Under the pieces are notes generated by a model. That model did not search any database and was not told the origin of the DNA. It worked only from the letters and a program-made list of their open reading frames with translations. From assembly GCF_947179165.1 (NCBI RefSeq), contig NC_077238.1:79575757-79639756 (forward strand): a stretch of DNA of 64,000 nt. The letters are read 5' to 3'. The DNA is from Solanum dulcamara (taxonomy: Eukaryota; Streptophyta; Magnoliopsida; Solanales; Solanaceae). The number at the start of each line of letters is the position of its first letter. The stretch's first letter is position 1. Shown here one piece after another: positions 23,551 through 35,526 of the stretch. Position numbers and translations under genes: made by a program.

Positions 23551-24530
23551 GATTTTACAAAATAAAAATAAAAAATGGACACACCTACTTCGAAGGACAA
23601 GAAGGTAATTAGATTCCCTATTTTGCCATCATGTAATGAAAGTCACTCCAATAAAAGGCTTAATACATCGACAATTTAATTTACCAGCAAATTTTATTTA
23701 GAAATTTAAATTATGGCTTATTCCAATTAAACACTTAAAAACATGACGATAAAGTATTTTTATTAGAAATTTTTAATTCTATTTCAAAAAGAATTATGCG
23801 TGTTTTTTAATGACAATAATCCAAATAAATTAATCACTTAAAATATGTTACTTTATTTTAATTATATAGAAAAAGGGGCCATGTCACTCTCAAAAAAATA
23901 AAATACATCTCATCATACTTTTTCAACAAAATTGCTGTTGCCATTCATTTTTCGACACATATTTATCCCTTATATCATTAATTTCTCTATTTTCACATTT
24001 ATTATCTTACGTGGTAAATACATGTAATTCTTTTTCTGCCAATTTCAAATCCAGTCACAATTAAAACCCAATCCACAAGATATCCGACCCAATAAACAAA
24101 TACTAAAACAAATTGAGTGTGTTCTCAAATGACAATTGTATAGACATATTAATCTCAATAAATCATGAAACTTCACACATATTTCATAATTCGAAAGTTT
24201 AAATAAAATTGGGCGATTTGCTTTAGCAAATCTAGTCACAAATGCTAACAATGGAAATCACACACAAATACCACTAAATTCCACAAAAGCACCACAAGTA
24301 GTCCTAATGCTAACTTGACAAAACAAAACACTTATTTGTGTTCTCCACTTTCTTTACGATCCTAAAAAAAGGTCATTTCTCATTATCTCGTTTACTATTT
24401 TTAGTACTACTGCTACGAGATCAGAACAACAAACTTTGAACAAGTCCAATCAAACAAACTAAAAACTATAGTAAAACTTCAAATTTTGAATCTCACCTTC
24501 TTCTTTTTTCGTGACGAAGTAGTAACAAAT
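23551..24530. other. Intergenic, upstream of ZIP6
   Basis: AT-rich, no gene. It should hold the ZIP6 promoter. I looked for the zinc-deficiency response palindrome (RTGTCGACAY) bound by bZIP19/23 and did not see it. Confidence 0.5.
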
Positions 24531-26402
24531 ATGGCTTTGTGCGTGATGGATACAGCGCGAGCTTTAGCCTGTAGAGACGGAAACGCAGCAACAAATCTCA
24601 AACTCATTTCGATATTCGTAATCTTCTTCACTAGTGTAATCGGCATAACGTTGCCCGTTTTTTTAGCCCGGTTTTTATTTCACGGCAAACCGGTTCACGA
24701 TAAGGCGATTTTAATAATCAAATGCTTCGCCGCCGGCGTGATTCTCTCCACCTCGCTCGTTCACGTTCTTCCCGATGCTTTCGGTGCACTTTCCGATTGT
24801 CAAGTTTCTTCCCGTCATCCATGGAAGGATTTTCCGTTTTCCGGTCTGGTAACTTTGATCGGCGTATTAACGGCGTTATTAGTCGATTTGACGGCAACTT
24901 CTCATGTGGAAAGTCATCAGAATCAGGCCGAAGGATATGCAAAAATTGGAACGAGTGAAGAATTAGGGATTGTGAGTAAGAAAATTGATGTAGAACAGCA
25001 ACAGAGAGAAGCAGAGGAATTGGTGAAATTGAAGCAGAGATTGGTATCGCAAGTTTTGGAAATTGGGATAATTTTTCATTCTGTTATAATTGGAGTCACT
25101 TTGGGGATGTCGCAGAATCAGTGTACAATTAGACCTCTTGTGGCTGCACTGTCCTTTCATCAAATTTTTGAAGGGATGGGCCTCGGAGGTTGCATTGCCC
25201 AGGTAATTAACGTAACTGATAAAGTTATTATTTATGTAATCAACAGATTACATATTCGAAATGTAAAAATAGCATCTTACAGAAAAGCATAAAGTTATTG
25301 TTTATGTAATCAGCAGATTACATATTCGAGATGTAAAAATAACATCTTATAGAAATGCAGGATAACATATATGCAATAAACTCTTATCGTATAATCCTTC
25401 TCGTAACTCACATAGCAAAAGTTTAATATATTTTTTAAAATTTTTTAAAAATAAATAATCGAACAATAAAAAGATGAACAAAGTCATTTTGTCACTAGTA
25501 CGATACTTATAGCATAGAATTTAATAGTATCAAAATTTCATCAATATCAATTAATACTATAGGTTAATAAAATGATCATCTAGATACTTCAACGTCGGAT
25601 ATTCACAAGACACAGTAAAAATAAATTGAGATGTTTAGATATATACTTTTAAAATTGAAGTGTTTTACTGTTACGTTGAGGTCAGGTGTGAGTATCAGTC
25701 TCTATATATTATTCTAGCTTTATATAGTAAGTAATGATTGGCAAGCTAAAAAATTTGGCAAGTAACTTGTTATATATAGCAAATGAAATTATACTATTAG
25801 CTTGGTTGGCTCAGCTAATTAAAAGTAGATAATAATTATTGGGCATAAGTGTTGGGAAAAAAACATTAAGTACTAAAGTTGATTTTGAAAAAGTAATAGT
25901 TGTGTGTTTGAATAGAAGTGTTGAAACTGTCAATAATGAGTTCACGTGTTTGGTAAAAATATGTTGATAACGATTTCTTTTGCTATATAACATGTTGTTA
26001 TAAAGAATATATAATATAACATGTTATAGAGAACGGTTATTATAGGGAGGTCTGATTGTATTATTGATTTATAAATGTTTATTACAGGCGGGATTTAGCT
26101 TTGGAACAACAGCGTATATGAGCTTCATGTTCTCAGTGACAACACCAATGGGTATAGTATTGGGGATGATAGTTTTCTCAATAACAGGATATGATGATAC
26201 AAGTCCAAATGCATTAATCCTTGAAGGTTTATTGGGATCTTTATCTTCTGGTATACTCATATACATGGCCCTAGTTGATCTTATTGCTCTTGATTTCTTT
26301 CACAACAAATTGATGAGTAGCCAACCATTCTTGAAAAAAGTATCTTTTATAGCTCTTGTTCTTGGATCTACATCTATGTCAATCCTTGCTCTTTGGGCTT
26401 GA
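24531..26402 (+). CDS. ZIP6: ZIP-family zinc/iron transporter, ZIP6-like
   Basis: Two exons, 24531-25202 and 26088-26402 (GT-AG, phase 0), 328 aa. The frame is open upstream but only from a TTG, so the first ATG ([17 protein letters not shown]) is the start. It predicts eight membrane spans: TM1 [24 protein letters not shown]2 [25 protein letters not shown]3 [18 protein letters not shown], a cytosolic loop about 146-180 with few histidines, TM4 with the metal-site motif [15 protein letters not shown]5 with [13 protein letters not shown], and TM6-8 in exon 2 ending SMSILALWA. It matches Arabidopsis ZIP6 better than the IRT1/ZIP4 groups (same [18 protein letters not shown] N-terminus, same short loop). 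Likely role is plasma or endomembrane import of divalent metals (Zn, Fe); substrate is inferred. Confidence 0.95.
25220..25359. repeat. 70-bp tandem duplication in the ZIP6 intron
   Basis: Unit TAAAGTTATTATTTATGTAA... (25220-25289) is repeated at 25290-25359 with a handful of substitutions. The first unit begins only 17 bp after the splice donor. Confidence 0.85.
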
Positions 26403-28309
26403 AAATAGTACATTAATAAACTTGTGTACCCTTTGCTACTTATTAGAACTATAGACACTTAGTTTTTGTCATTAATTTTGTCCTTTGTATTTTCATAGAC
26501 AAACATAGATATATACCTCAGCAACAACAAATCTAGTGGGATCTGCTGAGGGCAGAACAAACACATATCTTATTTCTATCTCTTAGAGATACAGAGATTG
26601 TTTTCAATAGATTCTTGACATAAAATATAGCATTTTCAAGTAGTTTGAAAAAAAGTGTCATGTGCACATTAAGTAATATATTGACACACACAAGAAAAAA
26701 AGGTTTTGTAGGTAGTCCCCCATCTCAGAGTTAACTACATGGTTGAAATATGGTGGTAGGGGGTACCATCCACATTTCTAGGTACTTGGAATTTACTACA
26801 TAATTTCAACTAAGTAACACAGACTAAATTCAATAAAAGTGAAAAAGGAATATAGCATGTTTGGCTAAACTTTTACATTTTACTTATTGTTAAAAATATA
26901 TCTTTTGTTTTTCGAAAAAGTATTATACACCAAACAATTTGACATAGATGGCTCATACTGGAAAAGTAAAGTCCTCATAAGCTTTCCGCTTGTGGAAATT
27001 TACCTTTAAAATTAGAGTATTCTTCACAACTTTTCATCTTTGGCAAGCATATATTTGGACTAGGATATATAAGAGATTGGTGATAAAGATCAATTGTTTA
27101 TTTCTTCCCAAGAAGATGAAATATTTTTTGGACAAAAAGAACTATGGTAAGATATGAATTTCAACAAGTATACAAGGAAGCTAGATAAAAAATTGTTACA
27201 CTTGATAAGGAAACAAATCTAAGCATAGTCGTTCATGGGTGCATATATACCCCAGAGGCAAGTTGAAATCAGAACTTTAAGTTCTGAATTGTATAACTAT
27301 GATTTCAAGTGTTTTATAACTGAGTTTTAAACTTAATATTTGTACATATTTAATAAACTTCTTAATACAAATACACTATGTGAACAAAAGTTATTGGGTT
27401 TGATTGAATTTGTACTCGAGCTTCTAGCTCCGACCAGACCCTGCATAAATCTATCCATATTGCACAATGTTTACGTCAAAATCGATTTCCTTAGCTCACT
27501 TATATAGGAAACCGACAACATATATATATGTACTTTTTTCTTTTGATTTTCATTAGGTGTTTGGTGTATGTTTTGAAACTTGACTAATTCGATATGAGCA
27601 AATAAGATATAAAACATGTCATAAACGTAACGTTGATTTCCAAAAAAAAAAGAAAGTAAAAGCCAAAGAAGAAAAGACAAATAAGGCCACGACAAAAAAA
27701 AAACAGCGGTAGTACTAAGGTGCATGTTAGGGGAATGTAATAACAATAATAATTCCACATGAAGCTTCTTATATAGAACGTCGAAAAGATCAATAAATTC
27801 GAGAAGCATGGAGAGGCCAAAGATTTATACAAGAGCACAAAGAGACATATCGAGAAGTCCTATTAGGCCATTTCAATTAATGACGACTTCAATTCAGGAT
27901 TCGAATTCAAGATCTTAGATTAAAAATGAATAGTATATATTTATTTGCTTACAGTATATATGGTTAACATAATCACACTATGGCAAGAAGAACTATATAT
28001 ATGCAGCTCAAGAGGTGCTCATAAATGAGTAAAATGAGATTAATTTGATGAAAGACAAAACTAGCCAGGAAGCCAAATGATATACAAAAACCAAAATCTT
28101 CGAAAACTACAAAGAATTCTCAACATGAAAAAATAACACCATTTAATAAAAGAACTTGCTACCATTAATTAAGCTAAAAACTAGTCATTATACAACAACA
28201 ATTACTATGCAATTCAGTCTCAAATAAATTGAGATCGACTATATAAATCTCTCTCTTTTCCTACTCTTCTATAAGATCGATCTCTTCTCATATTTGATGA
28301 CACCATATC
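26403..28309. other. Intergenic between the ZIP6 and WRKY 3' ends
   Basis: No gene. The convergent genes share this stretch. A diverged hAT-MITE-like block lies at about 27252-27440 (CCAGAGGCAAGTTG ... CTAGCTCCGACCAG). A (CAA)n-headed RTE/SINE tail on the minus strand lies at about 28193-28245. Open frames on the minus strand at 27471-27838 are hydrophobic AT-rich artefacts as far as I can tell. Confidence 0.5.
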
Positions 28310-29314
28310 TTAAAGAAGTCCATGATCATATTTAGCCAAAGAGGAATTAGAAGAATTCCAAAACTTTCTTTCTTGATTAGTTGAAAATAAGGAAGGGGAA
28401 TCACCATAATAACTTCTTCCTCCACCGCCAACGGCACCACCATAGGTGGTGGTTACCGGCTGAACTCCGACCCACCCGCGAGGCATTACGGGGCACGGAT
28501 GTGTGTGTACACCTTCATAAGTTGTAACAACTATTGAAGGATCTTGAATTGATCTTTCCACTCTCTTCTTCACACCACATGATGTTGTTGTGCAACGATA
28601 GTAGCTCCTACATCCACAAGAATTTATATATATGCATCTCACACTTACATTTTATTAGTAGTAACAAAAAATAGATTAGCTACCTTAAAAAAGTATAAAA
28701 GAAAAAGTTAAGTTCTGGTGATTCAACTAATAGTTATTATCTCGGAATAAAGTTACATTTCCTTTGGATTTCAATTAGAAAATGACTTTGTGAGATCATA
28801 ACTATTAGTTGAACGACGATCTGAGAAATTAATCCCAAAAAAAAGTATTCCAAAGCAGTGTGAAAGAAAACCTTCCAATTAAAAGATAAATTATACTCAC
28901 TCCATTTAATTGGGTAAGGAGGCGTATGTTTATGAAAGATATAAGATTTTTTGCACATACAAAACATGTCAAAAAATTGTGATTCTAAGGCTATATCAAT
29001 AAGCAAAATAAAAAGTTTGAATTTCAAGAACTTTGAATATAAAAATGTTTAATTTTTTTTTAACAAGATTAAGCAGGAAAGAATATTATATCAAATGAAA
29101 AAGAGTTTTTTTTTTTTACATCGTCAAGTTATATGTACCTGTTATCTCAACATAACATGTTCCAATTTTAGCATTACAAACATCACATTTTAAGGAGGTT
29201 GTCACACATAAATATCTTTTGATGATAAAAAATATATTTACATTAATTATACTGACAACAACGTATATAAGTTAAAAAAATAAAATCTATGTATAAATTG
29301 ACTTGCTTAGAGCC

Positions 29315-29352
<38 letters not shown>

Positions 29353-30317
29353 GGTGTGAATATACCTTGGAAAGGGGCTGTCTTTTACTGCTTTTTGGCC
29401 ATATTTCCTCCATCTAAAACCATCATCCAGGTGATCAATTTCACTCTTTGTCATGAATGCAAATCTTGGCTCTCTTTTCCCCTTTTGGTTATTCTTATTA
29501 GGTTTTAACCTAAGCCAACAAAAACTCATATCACTTTTTGCCTAAAGGGAAAACCTTCAAATAAACAAGAAACTACTAAAGGGGAACACCAAAAAGCAAT
29601 TTACATAATCAAATGATGCATATATTATATATTAGAAATGATTATGATCACTCAACTAATTGTCTTTTTTTTAAAACTCACTTTCTTATTGAAGAATGAC
29701 TGAAATAAAAAAAGAAAGATAACTTTCTAAGAAAAGAACAATAAGTTGAGTGATCATCAAAGAAATAAGCTTGTTAAAACTATTAAAGATATAATTAAGG
29801 AAAAATACGTTTTATTTTATATTTTTAAGTATAAGCTTTTTGGTATCAATATTGTATCAGAGCAAATAGAGATTTTAGTTCAACTCAAACCACACCTTTC
29901 ATTAAACATAACTTTTATATATTTGACCCATAAAAAAAAATCAACATGTGTAAGATTTAAGGATTATCTTAAAAACATGAATATTATGATTTAATATGGC
30001 TATAAAAACTTATGATTAAGCATAATATTCATTTGATTCATACATTTAGAAAGTATTCATTTTTTGGAAAGAAAAAAAAAAGAGGCCTTATTAAAAATAG
30101 GGTAACTTAAACTCCAGCAAACGGGGTAATTAAGACATATAGTAAAAAGAAATATATATATTCCCTTTCTTGGGCAATTTACATGACTCACTTTCTTTTT
30201 TAATCAGTTTAGAAAAAAATGACACATTTCTATTTAGTAACAATTTAATTTTAAAATATTCACTTTACAAATGGTTTTGTTTATAGTCAGACAAACATAC
30301 TTATTGAGACGGAGAAA

Positions 30318-30351
<34 letters not shown>

Positions 30352-30804
30352 TGCTTACTGTTTCTTATACTTGTCTTCATGATCTTGCTGTTTGTTTACT
30401 GTTTTGGGAGTCACTGGGAAATTAATGAAGTGATGATCAGATATTGATGATGATTCTGGAGGTGATGAACAAGTAATAATACGATGTTGTTGTTGCTGCT
30501 GCAGTTGATGATGAGATGGAATCATTAGTAAATCACAATCTTGATGTTCATCAACACCAAACATAGATTCTAATAAATAACTTAATGAATAATCTTTTTC
30601 AATATCAAACATTGTGTTGGAGCTTATTTGATTATTCATGAGAAATGTAGTGGAATTTCCATTTCCAATTGAAGTAATCATATCTCTTTTTACATTATTT
30701 TCCTTCTCCATGGAGACAAATAATGTAGAGGGGTTTTTAGGATTTGTTTTCTTTTTCAAGTGTGAAGAAGACTCTCTGTTTATATTGTTGTAGTTTTTCC
30801 ACAT
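28310..30804 (-). CDS. WRKY transcription factor, group IIc (WRKY48-like)
   Basis: Three exons: 30804-30359, 29509-29366, 28607-28310 (GT-AG; phases 2 and 2), 295 aa. The start is the first ATG of the frame; [10 protein letters not shown] at 30711 is an alternative (264 aa). The N-terminus is Asn/Ser-rich with a Gln run (LQQQQQH). Exon 2 gives [21 protein letters not shown] and [16 protein letters not shown]; the last intron interrupts the domain at the usual IIc position (PR/SYYRC). Exon 3 supplies the zinc finger C-X4-C-X23-H-X-H ([18 protein letters not shown] ... YEGVHTHP). Group IIc proteins bind W-boxes (TTGACY) and regulate defence, senescence or cell-wall programmes. The ending DHGLL and PRGWVG after the finger recall Arabidopsis WRKY48. 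The usual Q before HTH is V here. Confidence 0.93.
29321..29349. repeat. (AT)n microsatellite in WRKY intron 2
   Basis: The run ends about 15 bp beyond the exon 2 splice donor, inside the intron. Confidence 0.9.
30324..30350. repeat. (TA)n microsatellite in WRKY intron 1
   Basis: A TA run starts just inside the intron, within about 10 bp of the exon 1 donor. Two WRKY introns thus both carry TA repeats next to their donors. Confidence 0.9.
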
Positions 30805-32157
30805 AGGAGATCGAGGTTGACTGAAAAATATCTACCTGTGTCGTTTTTAAAAAAAAAAATATTTTCAATGTGAAAAAATATGAGATTTGAAAATTGAAGT
30901 TGTATTTAATATAAATTTTAAGTTGTTTTAAAATTTTTGTAAGTAATTTAGAGTAGAAAAAATGAATTTTTTTTTTGGGTGTTTCTCAAATTTCTAAAAA
31001 TTTCCGAATTCAATTTCAAGTGAAATTGTCAAACATGTTTTTCAGAGTTCAACGATCTGAATAAAGTAAAATAAAAATTCATTGTCAAACGCATCCTAAA
31101 TGTAAAATTTAGCATATGAAATTCACTATAGCTTATTTCAATTGAGCAATTAAACGCATAATAAAATATTTCTATTAGATACTCCCAATTCAAATAAGTG
31201 TTATCTTGCTTTACCAAATAAAATCAGCTTATATTGAAATTTTTTAAAATACATTTTAATAAGAAGCAATTTATGTTAGATCAATAAATTTGAACACCAA
31301 TTAGTATAATATTCAACCAAATTTGTTAAAATCACTTCTAAGTTCTAAGTGTATTTTCTCTAAAATAGTTTTTTCTCAAAAGTTTTTTTTTGAAAGAAAA
31401 ACTATTATTTTTAACTTTTAAAAAATAACTTCTTCTACTACTCCGGAAAAGTATTTATTTCTTCACAAGAGTTTAATCAAATACTTTATTTTATTAAAAT
31501 AAATATATTTAACATCCCAAAAACTTGACAAAATAGACTTTAATAAATTTTGAAGAATAATGAGAGAGAAGTGTTGGCAAGCATTTTCTCACGCGTTGTT
31601 GTTGACCGGCTACCGGAAATATTCCCAGTTCCCTCTCTTTCCTAAGTTGTTATACTCCCTCCGTCCATTTCTACTTATTCAGTACTCTTTCTATTATATA
31701 TTAATTGAATTATTGGACCTTTTTTTAATATTCAAAATTCAAGAAAATTGTTAGAAAAAAAAATTATCCTTATTTATATTTTTTAAGTGATAATTTTAAA
31801 AAGTTAATTCTTCATATTTCTAATTTTACTTTGAATTATTTATATTTCTAAGAATAGTTTGAGAATAAAAGGGCAGCCCGGTGCCCTTTTATTTATTTTT
31901 TTAGTTTGAGAATAACTAAAAGGGCAAAAGTGAAAAGTGGCGTTCAATTTATGCCCTAATTTTTTTTCTTAACAGGTGTGCATTGCCTCACAAATTCAAT
32001 TAATATGGAATAGAGGAAGTATTAGTTTGATAATATTTTTAAAAAGTAATAAATAAAATAATAATATTATTATATCACAGATGTGAATATAATAAATAAA
32101 TTCAATCTATTGAAAAATAACTATAGTTAACAATAAGAGTAAATTAAGAACTAATTT

Positions 32158-32870
32158 AGGGTGTGCTTGGTACGAAGGAGAATATCTTTTAATAGAAAAC
32201 TTTTCTTGGAAAATAATTTGATTTTTTACTTATTTTTTAGTATTTGGTAAGTGCGTAAATAAATATAATCTCAAGAGATATTTATATGTAATCTAACGGT
32301 AGGGATTGGAGAGGGTGGGGAGTAGGGCCTCGAGCAGAGGCGGAGCCAGGATTAGAAGTTTGATAGTTCTAAAGAAGAGAAGAATATTGCAAAGCATGCT
32401 TCTTAATTAAAAAAGAAGAATTTTTTTTTATGATAGTGGGTTCAAACCTACAACTTTAGTGTGGAAAAACATTTCCATGGCCCCTTCCTTACTTATGAGC
32501 CATCAGTTAATTAGTTTTGTTAGGAGGTTCACAATATATATACACACACACATATATAATTTTCTAATACAAATGCAGCGTCTACGGAAAAGCTATTGAG
32601 TTCGTCTAAACCCCCAATTAGTTTCGCTCCTGGCCTCGAGGGTGCGTGGTCAAAAGGTAGGGGTTGAGGGCGTTTGGTGGGTGGCCGGGAGGGTACAATA
32701 ACCATAGAATGTCACTTATAAAATTTATTTAATTTTTCCTACTTTTATAAGAAAATCATTTTCCTCTTTTTTACGAAACTTATTTTCTAAAGAAATTTTT
32801 TTTCAAAATTTTGTCCAATCAAACATGAAAAAATAATAAAAGAATTTATCAAACAAATTCTAATTAATAA
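32158..32870. mobile_element. Diverged Tourist-like element
   Basis: Its left end GGGTGTGCTTGGTACGAAGGAG matches the MITE at 222-1061, as do internal GGAAAATAATTTGA-type blocks. The right end (CCAATCAAACATGAAAAAATAA) resembles the subterminal part of that MITE, but the exact terminus is eroded. It hosts the hAT MITE at 32335-32632. Confidence 0.4.
32335..32632. mobile_element. hAT MITE with perfect 8-bp TSD, nested
   Basis: Termini CAGAGGCGGAGCCAGG and the complement of CAGGAGCGAAACT are of the CAGRGGCGGA hAT type. GCCTCGAG flanks it exactly at 32327-32334 and 32633-32640. The 298-bp body is non-coding and includes a CACACACA/TATA stretch. It is inserted in an older Tourist-like element. Confidence 0.85.
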
Positions 32871-33787
32871 ATTATCTCTTAATTTTTCAAACTGAATAAA
32901 TAAAAATGGACAGAGGAAGTACTACCTCAGTTTACTTTTATTCTCATGAATCCTGATGTTTAATTTTAACAAAAATGAAAAAGACCAAAGCACTCAACAC
33001 GTTATTATGATTATATGCTAGCAACAGCTAATACTTAACTAGTTTCAACACCATGCAATGCATGAACAACTTGAGTTTCACGTATTTTATCCTCTATATA
33101 TATTTAATAAATTTATTAAGATAAATATAAAATTATTGAATTCGATCAAATTGATAATTTATATTGTAGCTAGCTCCGCCCCTGTTTCACGTACATTTGA
33201 AAGTCTTCTCGAAATTAAAATGAACGAGTAAAAATAAAAATATATTTTTGATATAATAAATAAATTAAAATGAATATTAAGAACATGTTTGTAATTTTAA
33301 GAGACAAGAGCACATGCTAAACTTAACGCGTTTTCTAGATTTAGTTGTATTCATGTGACAATAATTTATAGTCCAGGTTTTACTTGCATTTAACGCATTA
33401 TTATTTATTCATTTTCCCACCTTTTCACTGATTTATCCAATATTTGTCTTCTTTTTTCTGATCATGGTGATGGGCCATATGGCATTTTTTTAATCGAATC
33501 TACTGACTCCGTTTCAATTTGCTTGGTTGATTTTGATTTGATATGAAATTTAAGTAAAAAAAAATTTTGAATTTTATAATCTTAAACACGTCATGTTAAA
33601 AGTGAAAAATTAAAAGAATGTCAAAAAAGAAAAGTAATTCTTTTTTTAAACGAACTAAAAAGAAATATAAGACAAATAACTTAAAATGGACGGAGTAGTA
33701 CTTTCTCTTTAAATCAATGTGGCAATATTGTAACAATGTTCATGACAATTCTTTATTACTGTAATATATAATACTATGATTCTTTAA

Positions 33788-33957
33788 CTGGTAAAGTTGC
33801 TGCCATGTGACCAGGAGGTCACGGGTTCAAGCCTTGGAAACAGCCTCTGGCAGAAATGCAAGGCAAGGCTGCGTACAATAGACCCTTGTGGTCAGGCCCT
33901 TCCCCGGACCCCGCGCATAGCGGGAGCTTTAGTGCACCGGGCTGCCCTTTTTTTTTT
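33788..33957 (+). mobile_element. Au SINE, copy 3 (slightly 5' truncated)
   Basis: It starts at CTGGTAAAGTTGCTGCC and runs through GGGTTCAAGCC (B box), CAGCCTCTGGCAGAAATGCAAG, CAATAGACCCTTGTGG and GCGCATAGCGGGAGC to GGGCTGCCC plus poly-T. ATTCTTTAA at 33779-33787 is repeated immediately after the T tail at 33958-33966. About 10-15 bases of the head are missing compared with copies 1 and 2. Confidence 0.9.
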
Positions 33958-33966
33958 ATTCTTTAA

Positions 33967-35526
33967 AATACAAATTAGTAAACTGTTACCCTAATAGGTT
34001 CTACGTTAACTTGCTTCCTTTTAGACTATGGTCAAAAAACAGTCATTGCATGTGTCCAAAGAATTCAAGTTTTGATACAAAATAGTTTCTTTGTCAATTA
34101 AATTTGTCAACACGTAGTTTTGAAATACTACAAAGAACCACCACACACAACACATACAAACAAACACCACACTGAGGAGACAATTACTTTGTCCAAAATG
34201 GCATCAATTCTGCTCCCTTTTCTATAATCATACCCCACCCTAGCGGCGGAGCGATACTATTTTAGGATGGTCAATTGAATCTCCTTCGTTAGAAAGATTA
34301 TAAGTACAACTTTTGTAATTTCATGGTACACCCATAAATTGTCTAGTTTTTATTTGAAAAGTTGCAATTTTGTAACTGTCGTGATTTTTATTCCTGCTAA
34401 TAGATATAGTTTAGCATATTCGTTGTTATTATTATGAAATTCTGAAGTACAAGAAGATTTTACTTGTTGGTGTCAATTGAGAAGTCTGTAGACTTTTGTT
34501 GCTCTCCATGGAGCTTTTGGCCTAATAGGTTTCATATTACGTAAATACAAGCTTGCTCGATCTATTCAATTGAGACCTTATAATCCAATCATATTCTCTG
34601 ATCCAATTGATATTTTTGTTTGCCTTTCTGATTTATCCACTAGGTCAATTCAGTTAATTCTTTGCACCTAATTTTAATATAACAGCTATATTTTCATTAA
34701 TCCTATCTTTTCAAGGTTTCATGCATAGTATAACACTAAGTTTGAGGGTAGTGACAGTAAGGGTTTAAAAAATGTTTAACTAACTTATTCTAAACCCAAT
34801 AAGTTGTTATGTTTTAGATTTCCTAACCCATAAATTTAGTGTGCGTTTGGCCATATATTTCAAATATTTCACTTTACTTGAAATTTATGAAGAAAAAAGA
34901 GTTGAAAATGAAATTATATTTGGTTATAAGAAAAAATATTTGAAATAATGTTCATGGTTGAATATAATTAACCTGTTTTCCAAATTTGAAATTTTCATGA
35001 TCAAACATTGAGTTTCAAATAAAGTAAAAAAAAAAATCCAAAAAATATATAAATACTGTAAATATTATGGCCATACGGATCCTTAAAATCTTGAATCCAC
35101 ATCTATCTGTCAGTAACCCTGATTCCCAATGACAGAAGACGCGTTTCTGATCATTCAGTAAAGCCATACATAAATTAGATGTTTGTGAAGCAAACCACAA
35201 TGAATATTGACCTAATGTGTGAACTCAAACGAGTACATACGGCTACTACATTGTATTTAGGAAACAACAAAACAACATGATAACAGGTCAGATACTCTTG
35301 TCTCTTACCTCACAAATAAGTAAATCTTAGAAAAAAACATCATGTAAGGGACAATGTCTTAGAAAATTTGCTACACATTGAACCCATTAATGATGGCAAA
35401 ACCAAACCAAACCAATTCATGATCTTTGCAAGAACAGTTCAAAAGTTTAACCTACAAAGATGAACCAAAAAGTACTCTGTGATGCAATGTCTAGTACCAC
35501 CTCTATCAATGAAAGATGAGTTGTTC
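33967..35526. other. Intergenic, 3' of prefoldin subunit 3
   Basis: No gene found. It includes a hAT-type fragment near 34247 (GCGGCGGAGCG) and a Tourist-type end (GTGTGCGTTTGGCCATA) at about 34843. Confidence 0.5.

Larger units (their letters stand above)
30805..33778. other. Intergenic, MITE-rich region upstream of WRKY
   Basis: No gene. It contains the WRKY promoter side (TATA-like TTTATATTAAATAC at about 30905-30920 on the minus strand), a 20-bp Au SINE tail fragment on the minus strand at 31871-31890, a Tourist-like element from about 32158 with a nested hAT MITE, and a possible Helitron 3' end at 33039-33065 (CTAG then T, with a CATGC/GCATG hairpin). Confidence 0.45.

Noticed and set aside
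33797..33994. Frames across the three Au SINEs (also 1227-1427 and 23289-23565)
   Set aside because: The frames simply translate SINE sequence; SINEs are not protein-coding.
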